Source: Parascedosporium putredinis
Lineage: Eukaryota > Ascomycota > Sordariomycetes > Microascales > Microascaceae
Assembly: GCA_949357655.1 (NCBI GenBank)
Contig: CASHTG010000017.1
Coordinates: forward strand, 682,001-746,000
DNA length: 64,000 nt
Direction of reading: 5' to 3'
Each line of letters opens with the position of its first letter. The stretch's first letter is position 1. Shown one piece after another: positions 48,201 through 59,617 of this stretch. Under the pieces are notes generated by a model. It was not told the origin of the DNA. It did not search any database and saw only the letters and a program-made list of their open reading frames with translations. The position numbers and the translations under genes are program-made.

Positions 48201-49639
48201 TAACCCCATCCAGTCTTGCCAGTCTCTCGAGAAGTACAGGCACGCCTCCCCCAAGAACACTCCGTCAAAACGACTGGAGGTCTCTTCCCGAGTCCAATGG
48301 CCCCTGCACAACGCTGACACCCCAACACCCCCAAATTCAATCAGCAATGAAATACCACCCTCCCCTGTCAGCATGGGGCCCGAAACGGATATCATCACTG
48401 GGCTCACCCTCTCCGGCACATTACGATCCCTGCTCAAGCAACAAGTTCAGGTACATGTACTCCGCGCTGGTTCTAGCCCGCTCCTGGAAAGGTGGGCCCC
48501 GATGGGCAGGGATGGATCACAACCGCAGAGAAAGCTCCCTCATTCCTTCCCTTTCCCGCATGGCGAAGTGAGGAAAGAAACTGTGTCGCTTTCGCTTTCC
48601 CACTCTGTCCTGTCTCTTGTCCTCACCTCCTGAGGCAATGTGCGAAGTAATCAGTTCGAGCCCGTACGAAGTAAAGTAGTTGTAGTATTTGATTTGATTC
48701 AGGTCTGGTCCATGCCCTCGCATGCACGCGAGCGTAGAGGCTCCTTCTCTCCTGCTTCCCCCAAACCCGTCACCTGCTCCAGCCTTGAACCACCCATTAC
48801 TGGGTGGTCAATGATATTGTGCATGCCTCCCACAGCTGGATACAAGTACATCGATCCGTCCCACCCTTTTCCGAGCGAACATCTCTCGACCGGCTCCTGC
48901 CTGTAGCATTGTCGAGAAGTAAATAGTTCGAGGTCCCCATCAACAGCCTCGCCCTTCTCTATCTCGTGCGAAATCCTCTGAGGCAGCATAACGCTCGAGA
49001 TCAGCGCTGCATCAAGACACCTGCATTCTGCCGCTCTCTTGCTTTCAGAGCCGACCAAGACAAGACGTGCCTCACCTTGGCTTTCAGAAAGGATCCATCG
49101 TTCAGTTCTGCCATCTTCCCGACTCCCGCGGACGTTCGGCTCGTTCTAAAGCAGGGCCGAACTATCGGCCCTGAGGGGGAAGTGTACACCTCGTTAAGCG
49201 CCTTGCATCGCTAATTATCACGGGTTGTTGAGCGAGTTCGCTGCGAGGTGCGAGGCCTGTTGTCTGTTTCGGCCACCCTCCTGCACTCTCATCCCACCCT
49301 TCCGCCAGAGAGGATCGCGAATATCCGCCTCTAGGCCTCAGTACATGGCCTTGGTCCTTGTCCCCAACTCCGCCAACCGTGTTACACCACTGACCCGAAA
49401 GTATCCCGACCTTGTCGTTCGCGCCTGTTTCTGTCCGGTGCCCTGACCCATTGCTCTCGGCAACACGCCGGAAGGGCTTCTCTGAAAGTTGCGGGTGGTG
49501 ACAAAACTACTCTGCACCAGATCCCGCATTTTTCTAGCTGGGCTAAGCCGTTGGATTCTCGGGATCTGTTCTTGGACACCTCTTTCTGCATCTTCCCACT
49601 TCGCTACCACTTCCCTACTTGGCTGTGGTGGCTAGGGCG
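36248..49639. other. 13.4 kb gene-poor intergenic block
   Basis: I find no gene I can support between DRG1 and the HTH/CENP-B-type gene. The longest open frames (for example 39203-40036, 277 codons, and 44729-45352, 207 codons) show no domain, no signal and no plausible introns, and frames overlap on both strands. Base composition stays near that of the neighbours, so it is not an A/T-rich RIP block. Small simple repeats occur (a tandem GGAGCATGAGA unit at about 36741-36775, GAA repeat at about 42863-42882, poly-A near 46662-46673). Scattered TACGAAGTAC/TACTTCGTA words recur. It may hold a long regulatory region, long non-coding RNAs or a very long 5' leader of the downstream gene. Confidence 0.5.
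36738..36775 (+). repeat. Short tandem repeat (about 12 bp unit, three copies)
   Basis: The unit GAGCATGAGAG is repeated three times head to tail downstream of the DRG1 stop codon. A small minisatellite; no function inferred. Confidence 0.8.
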
Positions 49640-51484
49640 ATGCACAACGCAATGATCGGGACCGCGGAGATGGACCAGGACTCTCATCCAAGCCAGGACA
49701 ACTCGCAATATGGTGCTGGGCCAAGCTGGGTCGACGTTAATTTTGGCCAAACCTCTCTACCGGATTATGGCAACTTTAGCTATATGCCGACAGGCTTACC
49801 ATCGGAGTCGCTCTCAAGGATAGCACCCTCGCCGACTCAGATCCAACCTCATCATCAGCAACCTCAATCACAGGCCGGATCGACCCAACAGTCCCCGCAG
49901 ACCTCTCATCACCCCCAATTGCCAATGCTAATCATGCCTTCCCACGCATGGCCTAGCATGTTAACGAATCCTGTGACATATTCCACTGCTTCAATGGCGA
50001 TTCCTGCTGTAGCGCCCACGCCGGTGGTCGCGCCTGCCCCATCTCAGGCAAAGCCATCACGACCAACCACTTCCACTCCCCGCCGTACCTTGACAGATGA
50101 TGACCGACGCCGAATGTGCCGTTACCATGAGGAAAACCCCACAGCTAAGCAGCTAGATATTGGTCGAATGTTCGGTGTTGAACGGAGGCAAGTTACATCC
50201 TTCGTATTCTATAAGAGCGGTGCCATCTAACTTATTGACTTTGCAGTACTGTCTCGAAAGTTTTGCGCCAAAAGGACAAGTACCTTAACCCTGAAGATAG
50301 AAGTGTTTCCCGGTCAAACGAACCAAAGGAAAGCTTCCGGATATTGAACGAGCTTTAGCGGCGTGGGTGCGCAAAGCCCAGCAATCCGGGATGGAGATCA
50401 CGGATAGTGAGATTTGGGAAAAGGCTCGGCACTTCGCTCACGGGGTGAGTGGCGGAGACCAGGTCCAAAAGCTCGGGAGCTCTTGGCTGGAGAAGTTTAA
50501 GCAGAAACATGCTATTGGAGCGCCAAGGTTGGCAAGGCGTGCATCAGAGACAAGCGTGCCCAGTACTGCAGGGAAGCGATCCGTAACCTCACCCTTGTTA
50601 TCCCATACACAAGGCGTGAATGGCATCTCTCCGATTTCGCCCATTGCGCAACCATCCCCTCTCTCTGGCACGAGAAGTGATGATGAGCTTAAGGACACGG
50701 TCAGCACCCACATCTATGGGTTTCGGCCGGATAGTTTCAAGAGGGGTAACAACCAGAGCACGACATCTTTGTCGAGCGCGTTCACCGATGCGGGCACCTC
50801 GTCCTTCTCAAGTAGCGCAGTGAGCCCTACAGGGCCCTTCGCCTTCTCCCTGATTCCGCCGTTGGCGGCTTTCTCTCATCAGATCACCGTCATCTCTGGC
50901 GGCGCCGACCCCCACTTCCAGAGACCTCGTAGCCAGACGTTCCCCACGCTAGACATCGAATGCTTGAATGGCTCGACTAGTAATCCCGAGCCTGCCACGC
51001 CAAAGTATGCAATTTCATCCACGGCGCCCTCCTCTGCCTTGGAATCCCCGGACGAGACCTCGACTCGCGCCACTTTGGATTGACCTCGATAATTACTTCT
51101 TCCCCTCAGCTTCATCATAGCACTAGCAACGGTAGTCTCCACTCCAACACGGTAAGCCTGTCCGCAAATCATTTGATGTCGCCACCGTCGCCACGTGGCG
51201 GGTCAAGTGCCAGCTCCCCAACCCTCGAGGATGCACGAAAAGGCCTCGATGTCGCGCTCAACTACGTGCAGAAGTCAGTACCGCGGTACGAGGAGAAGGA
51301 CCTTATGGCCGTCATCCGGTTCTTTGAGGGGGTCGGTTTGCGACAATGCGCGCAAAATATGAAAGGCAATGGCACCTCGATGCAATCGCTCAGCGGTTTA
51401 AGCCGAATCCCCGAAGGAGGGGAGGTTGAAATGACCAATGCGCCCCCTACCACCTCTGCTAAGTTGGAAACTATGATGGTATAG
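49640..51484 (+). CDS. HTH CENP-B/Tc5-type DNA-binding domain protein, two frame breaks
   Basis: Probable nuclear DNA-binding regulator. Exons 49640-50187 and 50247-51484 are joined by a 59 bp intron with a GC donor (AG|GCAAGT), which is required to read FGVER-STVSKVLRQKDKYL across the junction. The N-terminal part (about 1-140) is Gln/Pro/Ser-rich. Then comes a psq-type helix-turn-helix (TLTDDDRRRMCRYHEENPTA to VSKVLRQKDKYL) and a CENP-B-type HTH (KLPDIERALAAWVRKAQQSG, ITDSEIWEKARHFA, SSWLEKFKQKH). The C-terminal half is Ser/Thr/Pro-rich and disordered, ending in a conserved-looking helical patch (ARKGLDVALNYVQ, YEEKDLMAVIRFFEGVG). One base is missing at 50309-50311 (C run) and one at 51074-51076 (T run); correction gives 595 residues. 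No transposase DDE domain follows, so it is a domesticated or host regulator rather than an active element. Confidence 0.85.
50188..50246 (+). other. GC-AG intron
   Basis: A 59 bp intron with donor GCAAGT and acceptor TTTGCAG. No GT donor nearby keeps the helix-turn-helix in frame: AG before the donor plus T after the acceptor gives the Ser of STVSKV. Confidence 0.75.
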
Positions 51485-52868
51485 TCGGGCATCCGAAGAG
51501 TTCCACGAGGGCGGGAGAAACTAGAGTAAAAGACTCTAGCAGCATTGCCGGAACTATACTTGTACCGTTGGTGGCCTTTCCCCGGTCCTTGTGTGTCCTT
51601 CAACGGCCATGCTCCCTTTGGAGAGTTAGAAAACGTCAGAACGCGCGAGGTAACGACGGCGGAGGCCGAGGTTGGCTGGGCCCTTTTGTCTTGCCTGCCA
51701 GACTAGAGTGGCTCTTCACAGACAGATCTCGCTCACGCGACCATCGGGAGCATGGAGTTTCAGCCGCCTTTCTTTCTTTTCCTTTGTCTTTGGTTAAATT
51801 ACCAGACCAACCCTTTGCCGCAAGGCTTCGGAATGATTTCTACCTCACAGGCGTCTGGTAGCGTTCACCATATTTTCTTTGTCCATTTCTATGAATTCGT
51901 CTCGTTTCCTTTCACTTTCCTTTTCCCCATTTTTGTGCACGCGGTACATATTTCGCATCTCCTTGGCTTCGGTTGTTTTTATAAGCGGAATACTCATGTA
52001 GGACAGAGGAGCGCATCTGTTCGTTCTGAATTTAGGGATCCGGCTGAACTCCTCTGTATTGGCTCGGCGAGGGTAGGGGCTTTTGGGCATACGGAAAGGA
52101 TAACATCTATGGATATAATGGGGATACAATGAGGCTCGGGTCGAACAGAGCCAAACTAGACCGCGAGGTCTCCACTAACTATGGGGTCGTTTTTCCTTCG
52201 AGTTCTGGGGTTTAGTTTTTCCTTTTTCATGTTTTTCCCAAGGAAGACTCTTGAGATCCGTCAAGTTCTTCGGGGATTTTGTTGGTTTGTCCAAATCCCT
52301 TTCCGAAATGTCCATATCTTGGCTTTACTCTTTTGGACTTGGAGTTCACCAGGAGGATGAAGCGGAGGGAGCGGAAGAGCAATGAACAGGGGGAATTACA
52401 AGAGGGAAGAACAAACCCTCAAAAAACGCCAGAAAAAAAGAAAGAAAAACATTGGGCGGCTATCTGTATTTTTAACTACTTCTTTTCGTCTGTCATACCT
52501 GCTTCTCCTACCTAGCCTTATTCTTGTTGCCCTACTCTTTTCTTCCTTTCTTTTCTAATGTTTTTTTCTCTCTCTCTCTCTCTTTTCCCTCTTCTTATCC
52601 ATTATTTTACTTCCTCCCTGTCGCTACTTCTTTGATTGGATATCTCAAGCAAAATACAATGAGTGCCAAACCGGTTGAGCTGATGCGACAAGGTCATTTG
52701 TGAAACTTGCGTTCTCGAGATCATAATACTTGAGAAATGCTGATGGGAAAAAAGGTGGCATTTGCCAATGTCATTACGATTACATAGTAGGGGGTAAATC
52801 CTCTGGCACTCTATGATATACAGGCTGGTAAGGAGGAAATAGGAATGAATGCCTCATCGGCGGCCATT
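51485..52868. other. Intergenic region between convergent HTH and PXA genes
   Basis: Non-coding tail-to-tail region. T-rich and C/T-rich tracts (for example CT repeat near 52567-52584) are consistent with 3' untranslated sequences. No gene supported. Confidence 0.5.
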
Positions 52869-55800
52869 TTAGCTGAGCCTGTCTTCCCACAGCTCTGAGA
52901 TTGGTTTCTCAGCTAGCTCCGGCAACAGGCGGATCAAGACCAACTCGAGGACACCGTACATGAGGTGTTTGTTGCAGTACTCATCGGCAAAAATATCAAG
53001 AATAGCATCGTCCACGGCATCAACTACCTCGGCGTCGACCCCGTTGGCGTGATGCGGAGAAGACGGGGTTTTTGGTGGACGGCCGCCAAAATAGAGCGAA
53101 GTGAGCCACGAGGGCGCGAGAGAAGCGAGGGACGCGGCGGTGCGTCGACGGAGAGCAAGGAGCTGCTCGTCCGAGGTGGGGGAAAAGGGAAGGCGTGCCG
53201 GGTGCGTTATTTGGGAAGAGGGCGGCTCTGAGGGTGCGAAGTAGCGAGGGTAGGCGCGCAGGGTCGAGAACGCGGTCATGAAAGAGGTGGGAGAGTGTCC
53301 TGCAGAGGAGGGGTTTTCGGTTAGCTACGACGACAGGCTTGCAGAGGCGAGCAAGGCGGCAAGCGCAAAGAGGCAAAAGTATCCGGAGATGGGAGCTAAA
53401 CGTGGGGATGGGCATGTCGATGAGCGAGGAGATGATGGGCCGCGTGGGGGTCAACGTCTAAGTGGGCAGATGGAAAGGGAAGCGAGGGGCTACGAGGGCC
53501 TGCCGTGGGCGGCCAGCAGGGCAGGAAGCAGGCGCACCCCATCAGGCTCGGAAGACGGACGGAGTTGCAATTGGGCTATGAAGATTTCGAGCACGAAGCG
53601 GTGCTTCCAACTTGGCGGCAAGGAAAAGAGATGTGGAATGAGAAGGTGAGAATAAACGCGGCAGAGTTGACGTGCGCAGTGCGACCCGAGTTTCGTGTCA
53701 GCAGCAGCATCGAACTGTTCGCGATTGATTATTCACGCTCTTCCTTTTCCAACCGATAAAAAGAGCCGACACAAGGGGTGAGGGGTCAACGTTAGTGGCA
53801 ACGTGCCTCAATCTTCTGGCCAGCGAGCAGGCGATTCCCCGTGGATGCATATCACGAAAGGGAGGAGGAGGAATGTGGAGGTTGTGTGAGGGAGTCTTTC
53901 ATGTCTTGCCAAGTACCGCTCTGCGGGACAGAGACTAGAGCCATGTACCGATACTTTGCGAGGGTGCTCGGTGCAAAGACACGAGAAAAGAAATGCGACT
54001 GGCACAGTTGGTGTGGATCCAGCAGCCAGAGATGGGGAGGGGGTGTGTATTTGATGCGGTAATGGCAACTTTCCATTCACCAGGGTCCTGTGGAGGAGAG
54101 AGGGGGAGGGGGATGGAAAGGGGAGGGGGAAGGGGAGAGCAAAAGCAGCTTTGCTGCAGATTGGGGAGCACAGAGCGTGGTGGCCGACATCCGCGACCCT
54201 CCATCAGAAGAGGGAAGCTTCATTCTTTGTGGAGGAGTTTGTCTGGGGCGTTCGGGGTTTGCAAACAGCAGCACGGGCGAGGCTAGGAGCTTGCCGACTC
54301 GACCCGGGACAACCCCCCTCACCCCCGGGCGCTGCACATGCTCGATATCCACACTGCATTTCGAAATGTTTGGACTGTCTGAGGCTTGCCTCTTGACTCA
54401 GGCGCCGAAACTTGCACCACAAATCGAGTGCGGGCGGTGGTAATCAAGATGTGTGATGAAAATGCCACGCTATCGATTATCGGGCAGAGAAGGGGCTTTT
54501 TTGTTTTGTGAATCGTGTGGGAAGGGTGAGCGGGAAGAGCGTGAGCCAACCAGGATGGCGAGTCTTGGCCGCCGCAATTGCTCCGGCGCGTAAACGCTGA
54601 TGCTGCTGGATTAGGCGGTAGCGGGTCAAACTCGGCCCCCAGTGCGCCAGGGAAGCGAACCCGGCGATTTCGGGTTACGATTGGCCGAGACGCCCTTTCG
54701 CCGAGGAAGCAAGGAGACTAAACGGTTATGCTTGAGCTCCCGGGGGCGGAAGGAGGGGAGGAAAAGGGGATGGGAAGAAGGGGGGGGCGTGGGGTAAAAG
54801 AGCCCAGCTTTTTCTTGTTTCTCCGTTCAAAGGAGCTGGTAACACTCGTTCTTGGGCTTCACGGATGTTCTCCTCTCTCTTTCCACGGGTTATTGGCTGG
54901 AAATATTGAACAGGAGCGGTCGCGCAACGGCCTGGTTCGCTGGAAACTCCCGCTGCGGAAAAGCCCGCCACCAATCGCTAGTAAAAGTCGTTGTCAGGAG
55001 AGCAACTCTCGCCTCGAAGATTGGCTCACTCGGGCCGGCTGCAGCTGACAATCCACACCACACCCTAGGATCAAACACTCGCTGGCTGGGTCCGCCGCTC
55101 TGAGCAAAGAAAAGAGAGCTCACGTGCATGGATGTGCCGCCTTCTTGGATACAAGCGTTGGCCAGGAGAGGGCAATCTCAGGCATTCACTGGAACAATCC
55201 TAAGCCCAGTGACCTCGCCCGCATGCGACATCCTTGCAATCCTTCCAGGAAACGGAATCAAGCGAGGGGGGCGGAGGGAGGCAAGAGTGTCTGCTAAACC
55301 AAGGGTAGGGCATGAAAAGGAGATAAAGGGCGCGACATAGATGTTGCTTGGGGGAGGGGCTTACCTATCCATAATGCGATCTACATCCCCGATCCTCCAT
55401 GGGCCCTCCAATAGTCCGAGCTGGAACAGTGCCAAAGCTCCGGCTGACCAAGGCATACGACTCTGGAGCTCAATCAAGTTGCCAATACATGTCCAGATCC
55501 GAAAGCCCACAAAGGGGGCTCTAACCTGGTCAACTTCAGCCGAATCCGCATTCGTATCGTCCGTTGTGTCTTGACTCGTCAGATCTCTCTTTTCGCCAGT
55601 TATGCGGCTCGTTCTTCGCGGAAATGAAGAGGCGGTGGCTATCGTTGTGACGAGAAACCGGATGGAGGTGTACGCAAGGAACACCCAATGGAGAGCGGAA
55701 AATAGCAGGCCTTGAAAAGAAAAACCCTGTGCAGCTGAGGCGGAGCTCGGCTTAGCATCTCCTCGCTTCTTGCGGCGCCTCTTCGCCTCGGTCGCGTTTC

Positions 55801-56781
55801 GAGCGAGGATAGACATGCCTTCCCAAAGCAGCCATGGCTGGGAGGCCTTGTTCGCAATGACGTTGCCAATAATCATTTCGGATAGTATCGCACCGACGAG
55901 GGACGTTAGACAGGGATTCTCGAGGTCTTCCGTAGGCAATAGAATTGCAAGGACGCCCTGGACGAGAAGCTTCCTGTACGCCTTCTCATTTTCAGTTTGG
56001 AGTTCCAGCGTCTCAGGCGATCCTGGATCGGGCACGGGAGAGAGGTAGGGGACCGGGCAAAGCGAATGATAGACCTCGCGAGGGTTCACCTCAACTGGTG
56101 GCCGCGCTATTGGATTTCGGGCGGCACGACGGGCTGGCATGGTCGAGACAGCCTGTTAGTTATTGCAGAAGGAGATAAGGAGCGGGGCAAGAAGAGTGGA
56201 GGGTGTAGGGTGAAGGGGCAGCGCTGTGCAGAGTATGGAGAGGAGTAGGAGAAGAGGAGGGGGAGGGGGTGCATTGGACCGGCTTTACCAGTGATATGTC
56301 TATCAAGAAGGTCCGGAATTTCGTCGAGGAGTAGGCTCTCGAGGTCGACCTTCCGAAGCCGTTGTTCTAGCGCTCTTGTGATGTGCGCAATTATTTGCAC
56401 AATCTCCGCCACAAAGGTCTCGTCCGGGGTGATCTTGCTGTACCAAGCTTGCACAAATTCCTTTAGAACAACTGCCAGAATGGCATAGAGCTGGAGGTCG
56501 ACGTCATTTCGGCTGGTAAGAGGGGGTAGCAGCTCATCTATCGGGCCTGCCGCGTTCCTATTCGTGTCTCCATTCTGCTGGGGGCAGAGAACGCGGCGGA
56601 CGAATGCGGTCGTGGCCTTGTCGGAGAGGTAGTCGGATGGGCTACTGCGGGCAGATCGCCGAGACACCGGCGCCGGCGCGCCTGCGCCTGCGCCTGCGAC
56701 CGAGGCGTGCGAGGCAGTTCTGGATTGAGGAATCGGGTTTGGTGCGGACGGGCTCCGAGGGGCGGTGGCGGGCACTGCCAT
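52869..56781 (-). CDS. PXA-domain protein (sorting-nexin-associated domain), with a very long apparent intron
   Basis: PXA domains occur with PX/nexin domains in endosomal or vacuolar membrane proteins; this fungal protein has PXA without a visible PX. Exons on the minus strand: 56781-56289, 56133-55365 and 53299-52869. Exon 1 has a disordered start (MAVPATAPRSPSAPNPIPQS) and the beginning of the PXA domain (DLQLYAILAVVLKEFVQAWY, DLESLLLDEIPDLLDRHIT). Exon 2 continues with VEVNPREVYHSLCPVPYLSP and ENPCLTSLVGAILSEMIIGN, and has a hydrophobic segment (GLLFSALHWVFLAYTSIRFL). Exon 3 carries RTLSHLFHDRVLDPARLPSL, DAILDIFADEYCNKHLMYGV and ELVLIRLLPELAE. The frame is kept across intron 2 (53300-55364), which would be 2065 bp. 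A C run at 53178-53182 needs two bases more (FPPTSDEQ). Corrected length is 564 residues. Function in this organism is not known to me. Confidence 0.82.
53300..55364 (-). other. Apparent 2.07 kb intron of the PXA gene
   Basis: Donor AG|GTAAGC (55364 descending) and acceptor CTCTGCAG (ending 53300) are good consensus sites and join two halves of one conserved C-terminal region in frame. The intron is roughly 20 times the size usual in this window. It contains purine-rich G/A tracts (about 54090-54145) and short frames on both strands, none recognisable. An inserted element or a nested non-coding gene is possible. Confidence 0.55.
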
Positions 56782-57591
56782 GGCGACCTTGGGCAGGCAC
56801 CCTACGCGGCCATAGCACGAGGAGTGCGGCGCGGTGGTGGGATGAGGTGTTGAGCCCGGGTCGATGGTGGTGTGTTCCTGAGGAAGAATATCGCCCCTCG
56901 TTATCTGCTGTGCTTTCCTGCCTCGTGCCCTCTGTTCAATTTTATTCCCCTTCTTCTTCCCTTGATGTTCTCCCGCGCAGACGTTTTTGTCGGCAGCACG
57001 ACGGAGGCGAGATGGCGCCGGCGAATGTGGACGCGGAATCCGATCTGGGCGGTGGAGGAGCTGGGCTGGAATGCGCACGTGTGGTCTGGTCTGGTGACGC
57101 TGGGGGACAGATTTGTCACTATCAAGCACTGCAGGCGTGGATGACTACAGTGGGTAGGATAATCTACCACGCAGACGCTTCAGGCTACTAATAGCTGCAC
57201 CCGCAATGCAGCACAGAAAAAGCGGGCCCTCAACTTCAGCAGCAATTGATCAATTTGATGCAAGGCTGTAATAGCGAGGGGCATTTCGTGCGCCCACACA
57301 AGACGACCGCTGCAGCTGGCCGTAAGCCTCGTGGCTCAAGCTCAATATTCGCAGCACACAACTCACAAGCCTATACATGAAGAATGACGAGGTTTCTTTT
57401 TCTTGTTTCATCAACAAGAGTGAGTGGTTTATCAGAATTGTCTATATCCCCGTCTTCCGCTTCCCCCTTAGAATAAAAACATGGTAAAATACACAGAACG
57501 GACATGGGGGCCACTAAATCTAGGCATGGTCCGAGTCTTTACACAAAGTTTGAATACGAAGTCCGTCCGCCAAGGCGTCGGGAATCTTCTC
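56782..57591. other. Promoter of the PXA gene and 3' flank of the Mss51-like gene
   Basis: Non-coding. Frames here are leader sequences upstream of the PXA start at 56781 or shadows of them. Nothing else recognised. Confidence 0.45.
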
Positions 57592-59200
57592 TTAAGCGTC
57601 CTTGCTGGCCGTCTCGTACCTCTTGCCTCGGAAGGCCCAAACACCCCAGTTTCCACAGCTTACATCCTGGGGATCCAGGTCGTTGAGGTCCCATTTGAGG
57701 CTTCGGAACATATTCTCGCCGGGCTCTAACAGCATGTCGAATTCCCCTCGGGCCGTGTCGTGTATCCAGTCGATATCTCTTTGCATATCGAATTGCGTGT
57801 ATCCTGTGCAGATGATGGGAATTTTGGTCTCCAAGAGCATGGGTAGGGTCTCGGTCCACTCGTGGCTACTGGCGGGGTGGCCGAGGCCAGGATGGAATAG
57901 GACGAAGCAGTCAAAGTACGGGTCATAGGGAGCGAAGTAGCCAGTCTTGTGGATGGTGTGGTAGTAGTCCACAATCGTGCTGATCTTCATGTTTTGCGAG
58001 ACGCGATCCTCGATCACCATACCAAAGGGGTTTGAAGGAGTTCGCTCCGGTAGGGGAAACTCGTCATCGCGGTTTGCCATACTTTCCGGCCCGATGAATA
58101 CGAGATGAAGTCTGGACTCGGGGAACAGGTGCGCCAACTCCATCCACGCATTGCGGGGCAGCGACGACTCGGCCCGAGCACCGAGGATGAAGAGCCTCAT
58201 GGCCGGGGGCGTAGGACGGAGACCCTTGATATCCGTTCCTCCTCCGGTCCTAGGCGGGTGAAGTGAATAGCGCAGGGCTACAGGTGAAGAAAAAGGGAGG
58301 TTAGTCACGACAGGTGGCGCACGTACGGGTCATGGGGGCAAAATTAGACATACCACTAAAACTCTTCAAGCCCTCTGTAGTCAGCCGGTTCCGGACGTTA
58401 TACGGTGACAAGTCATGCAAGACGCTGCCGACGGTGACGGGATAGGTCAAGAGTCTCGTGGCATGCCGCATAGACCTATCCTCGTTGATTGCGCTGTACC
58501 GCCGGGAGTACATGAACGCATCCCAGTTGGAGAGGTTGACCACGGCTTCGGGAAGTTGATCTTCGCCAAACTGGAATTCCGGAAAGACGCGGCCGGACCT
58601 CAAGTCATGTTCATCTTCGTTGATTTCACGTAGGGTATCGCAAATCTCAAGATGCGCCTCGTAGTCACTCATCCAATGGCCCTCGCTACAGTAGACGGGA
58701 ACACCGCAGTCTGGACACTCAAAGTTCACGTGGGCCGGCGCTAGGTGTCCGCCTTGCTTTGCCTCCTCGTCTTCCTTGGGCGCCACAGTCGGCAACCGAG
58801 TCAATCGATGCTCCGGGTGGGGGCAATAGGCGTGTTGCTTTATGAACTCGGCCTTCCTTCGCATTTCGGGTAGAGGCGATGTCGAGAGAGGGTGAAAGAG
58901 GTCATTCGGCTGCAGCCGAGGCTTCCCACTGTGCAAGTCGGACCCATCGGAGGACGCCGTAGCTTCCCTCAGGGTGGTTCGTGTTGACGAAATCGATCTG
59001 ATCGTAGACTTGTGCGGTGCGGTGAAGCCTGACGGGGTGGCAGGCCCGTGAAGTTGTTGTCGCGCAGAGTGGGCTGATGCGAGCGTCCTTGTGCCGCCGA
59101 CCCGAGGAGCACGGCTAGCGAGGCTTCGTGCAGTGGAAAAGTATCGCGGCGACGTTCTGGACATTGCCAGCCTGACGGCCGAGTCCAGAGGTCGAGTCAT
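57592..59200 (-). CDS. mss51-like: Mss51-like mitochondrial protein with MYND-type zinc finger
   Basis: In yeast Mss51 activates COX1 mRNA translation and couples it to cytochrome oxidase assembly in the mitochondrion. Exons 59200-58354 and 58277-57592 flank a 76 bp intron and encode 510 residues without any frame correction. The first 60 or so residues are Arg/Ser/Ala-rich and lack acids (MSRTSPRYFSTARSLASRAP), a good mitochondrial presequence. A Cys/His cluster follows (YCPHPEHRLTRLP, ECPDCGVPVYCSEGHWMSDY, AHLEICDTL), matching the MYND-like zinc-binding segment. The C-terminal domain has YSRRYSAINEDRSMRHATRL, LTYPVTVGSVLHDLSPYNVR, LHLVFIGPES and HPGLGHPASSHEW. A start two turns later at MSRTSP (59164) is also possible. 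Assignment rests on the order of these motifs and is confident at family level. Confidence 0.93.
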
Positions 59201-59617
59201 GACTGGAGAAGGTGGTCGAAAAGCTCCAGTCAGTTCGAGGTTTGGCCGGTATAAGATTTGGGTCGAACGCCAGGAACAGAAAAGCTCCCCTTCAATCTTT
59301 CTGTATGCGATATTGGCTCCTGCGTGGGGCGACTCGACATGTTGGTATTATGCACTTATAAGGTACCACTAGCATCCAAGCCCTCAAGGGTGCAACCATT
59401 ATGCTTACATAGGTACATTTATATGCTCCAATCGGGGCCAAGTGGAGCTTCAGTCTGAAGCAAGCCATATTTTTCACAACCCACCTCCACTGTGGATCCC
59501 GACCTTTGACAATTGGGAGCAACAACATCTCCAGCCCACGACTTTTTTCCTCCTCCATCTCGACCCGAGCGATTTCTTATTTCAAGAGCCCAAAAGGCTC
59601 TTGAGACGATCGCGACC
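59201..59617. promoter_or_regulatory. Divergent promoter region of the Mss51-like and Rse1 genes
   Basis: 417 bp between two start codons pointing away from each other. Both genes must be driven from here. No clear TATA box; a short C/T-rich stretch precedes the Rse1 start. Boundaries are the two ATGs. Confidence 0.6.

Noticed and set aside
56134..56154. Acceptor CTAACAG at 56153 for PXA exon 2, implying another frameshift
   Set aside because: The next AG (ending 56134) gives an in-frame junction (HIT-ARRAARNP), so no error needs to be invoked there.
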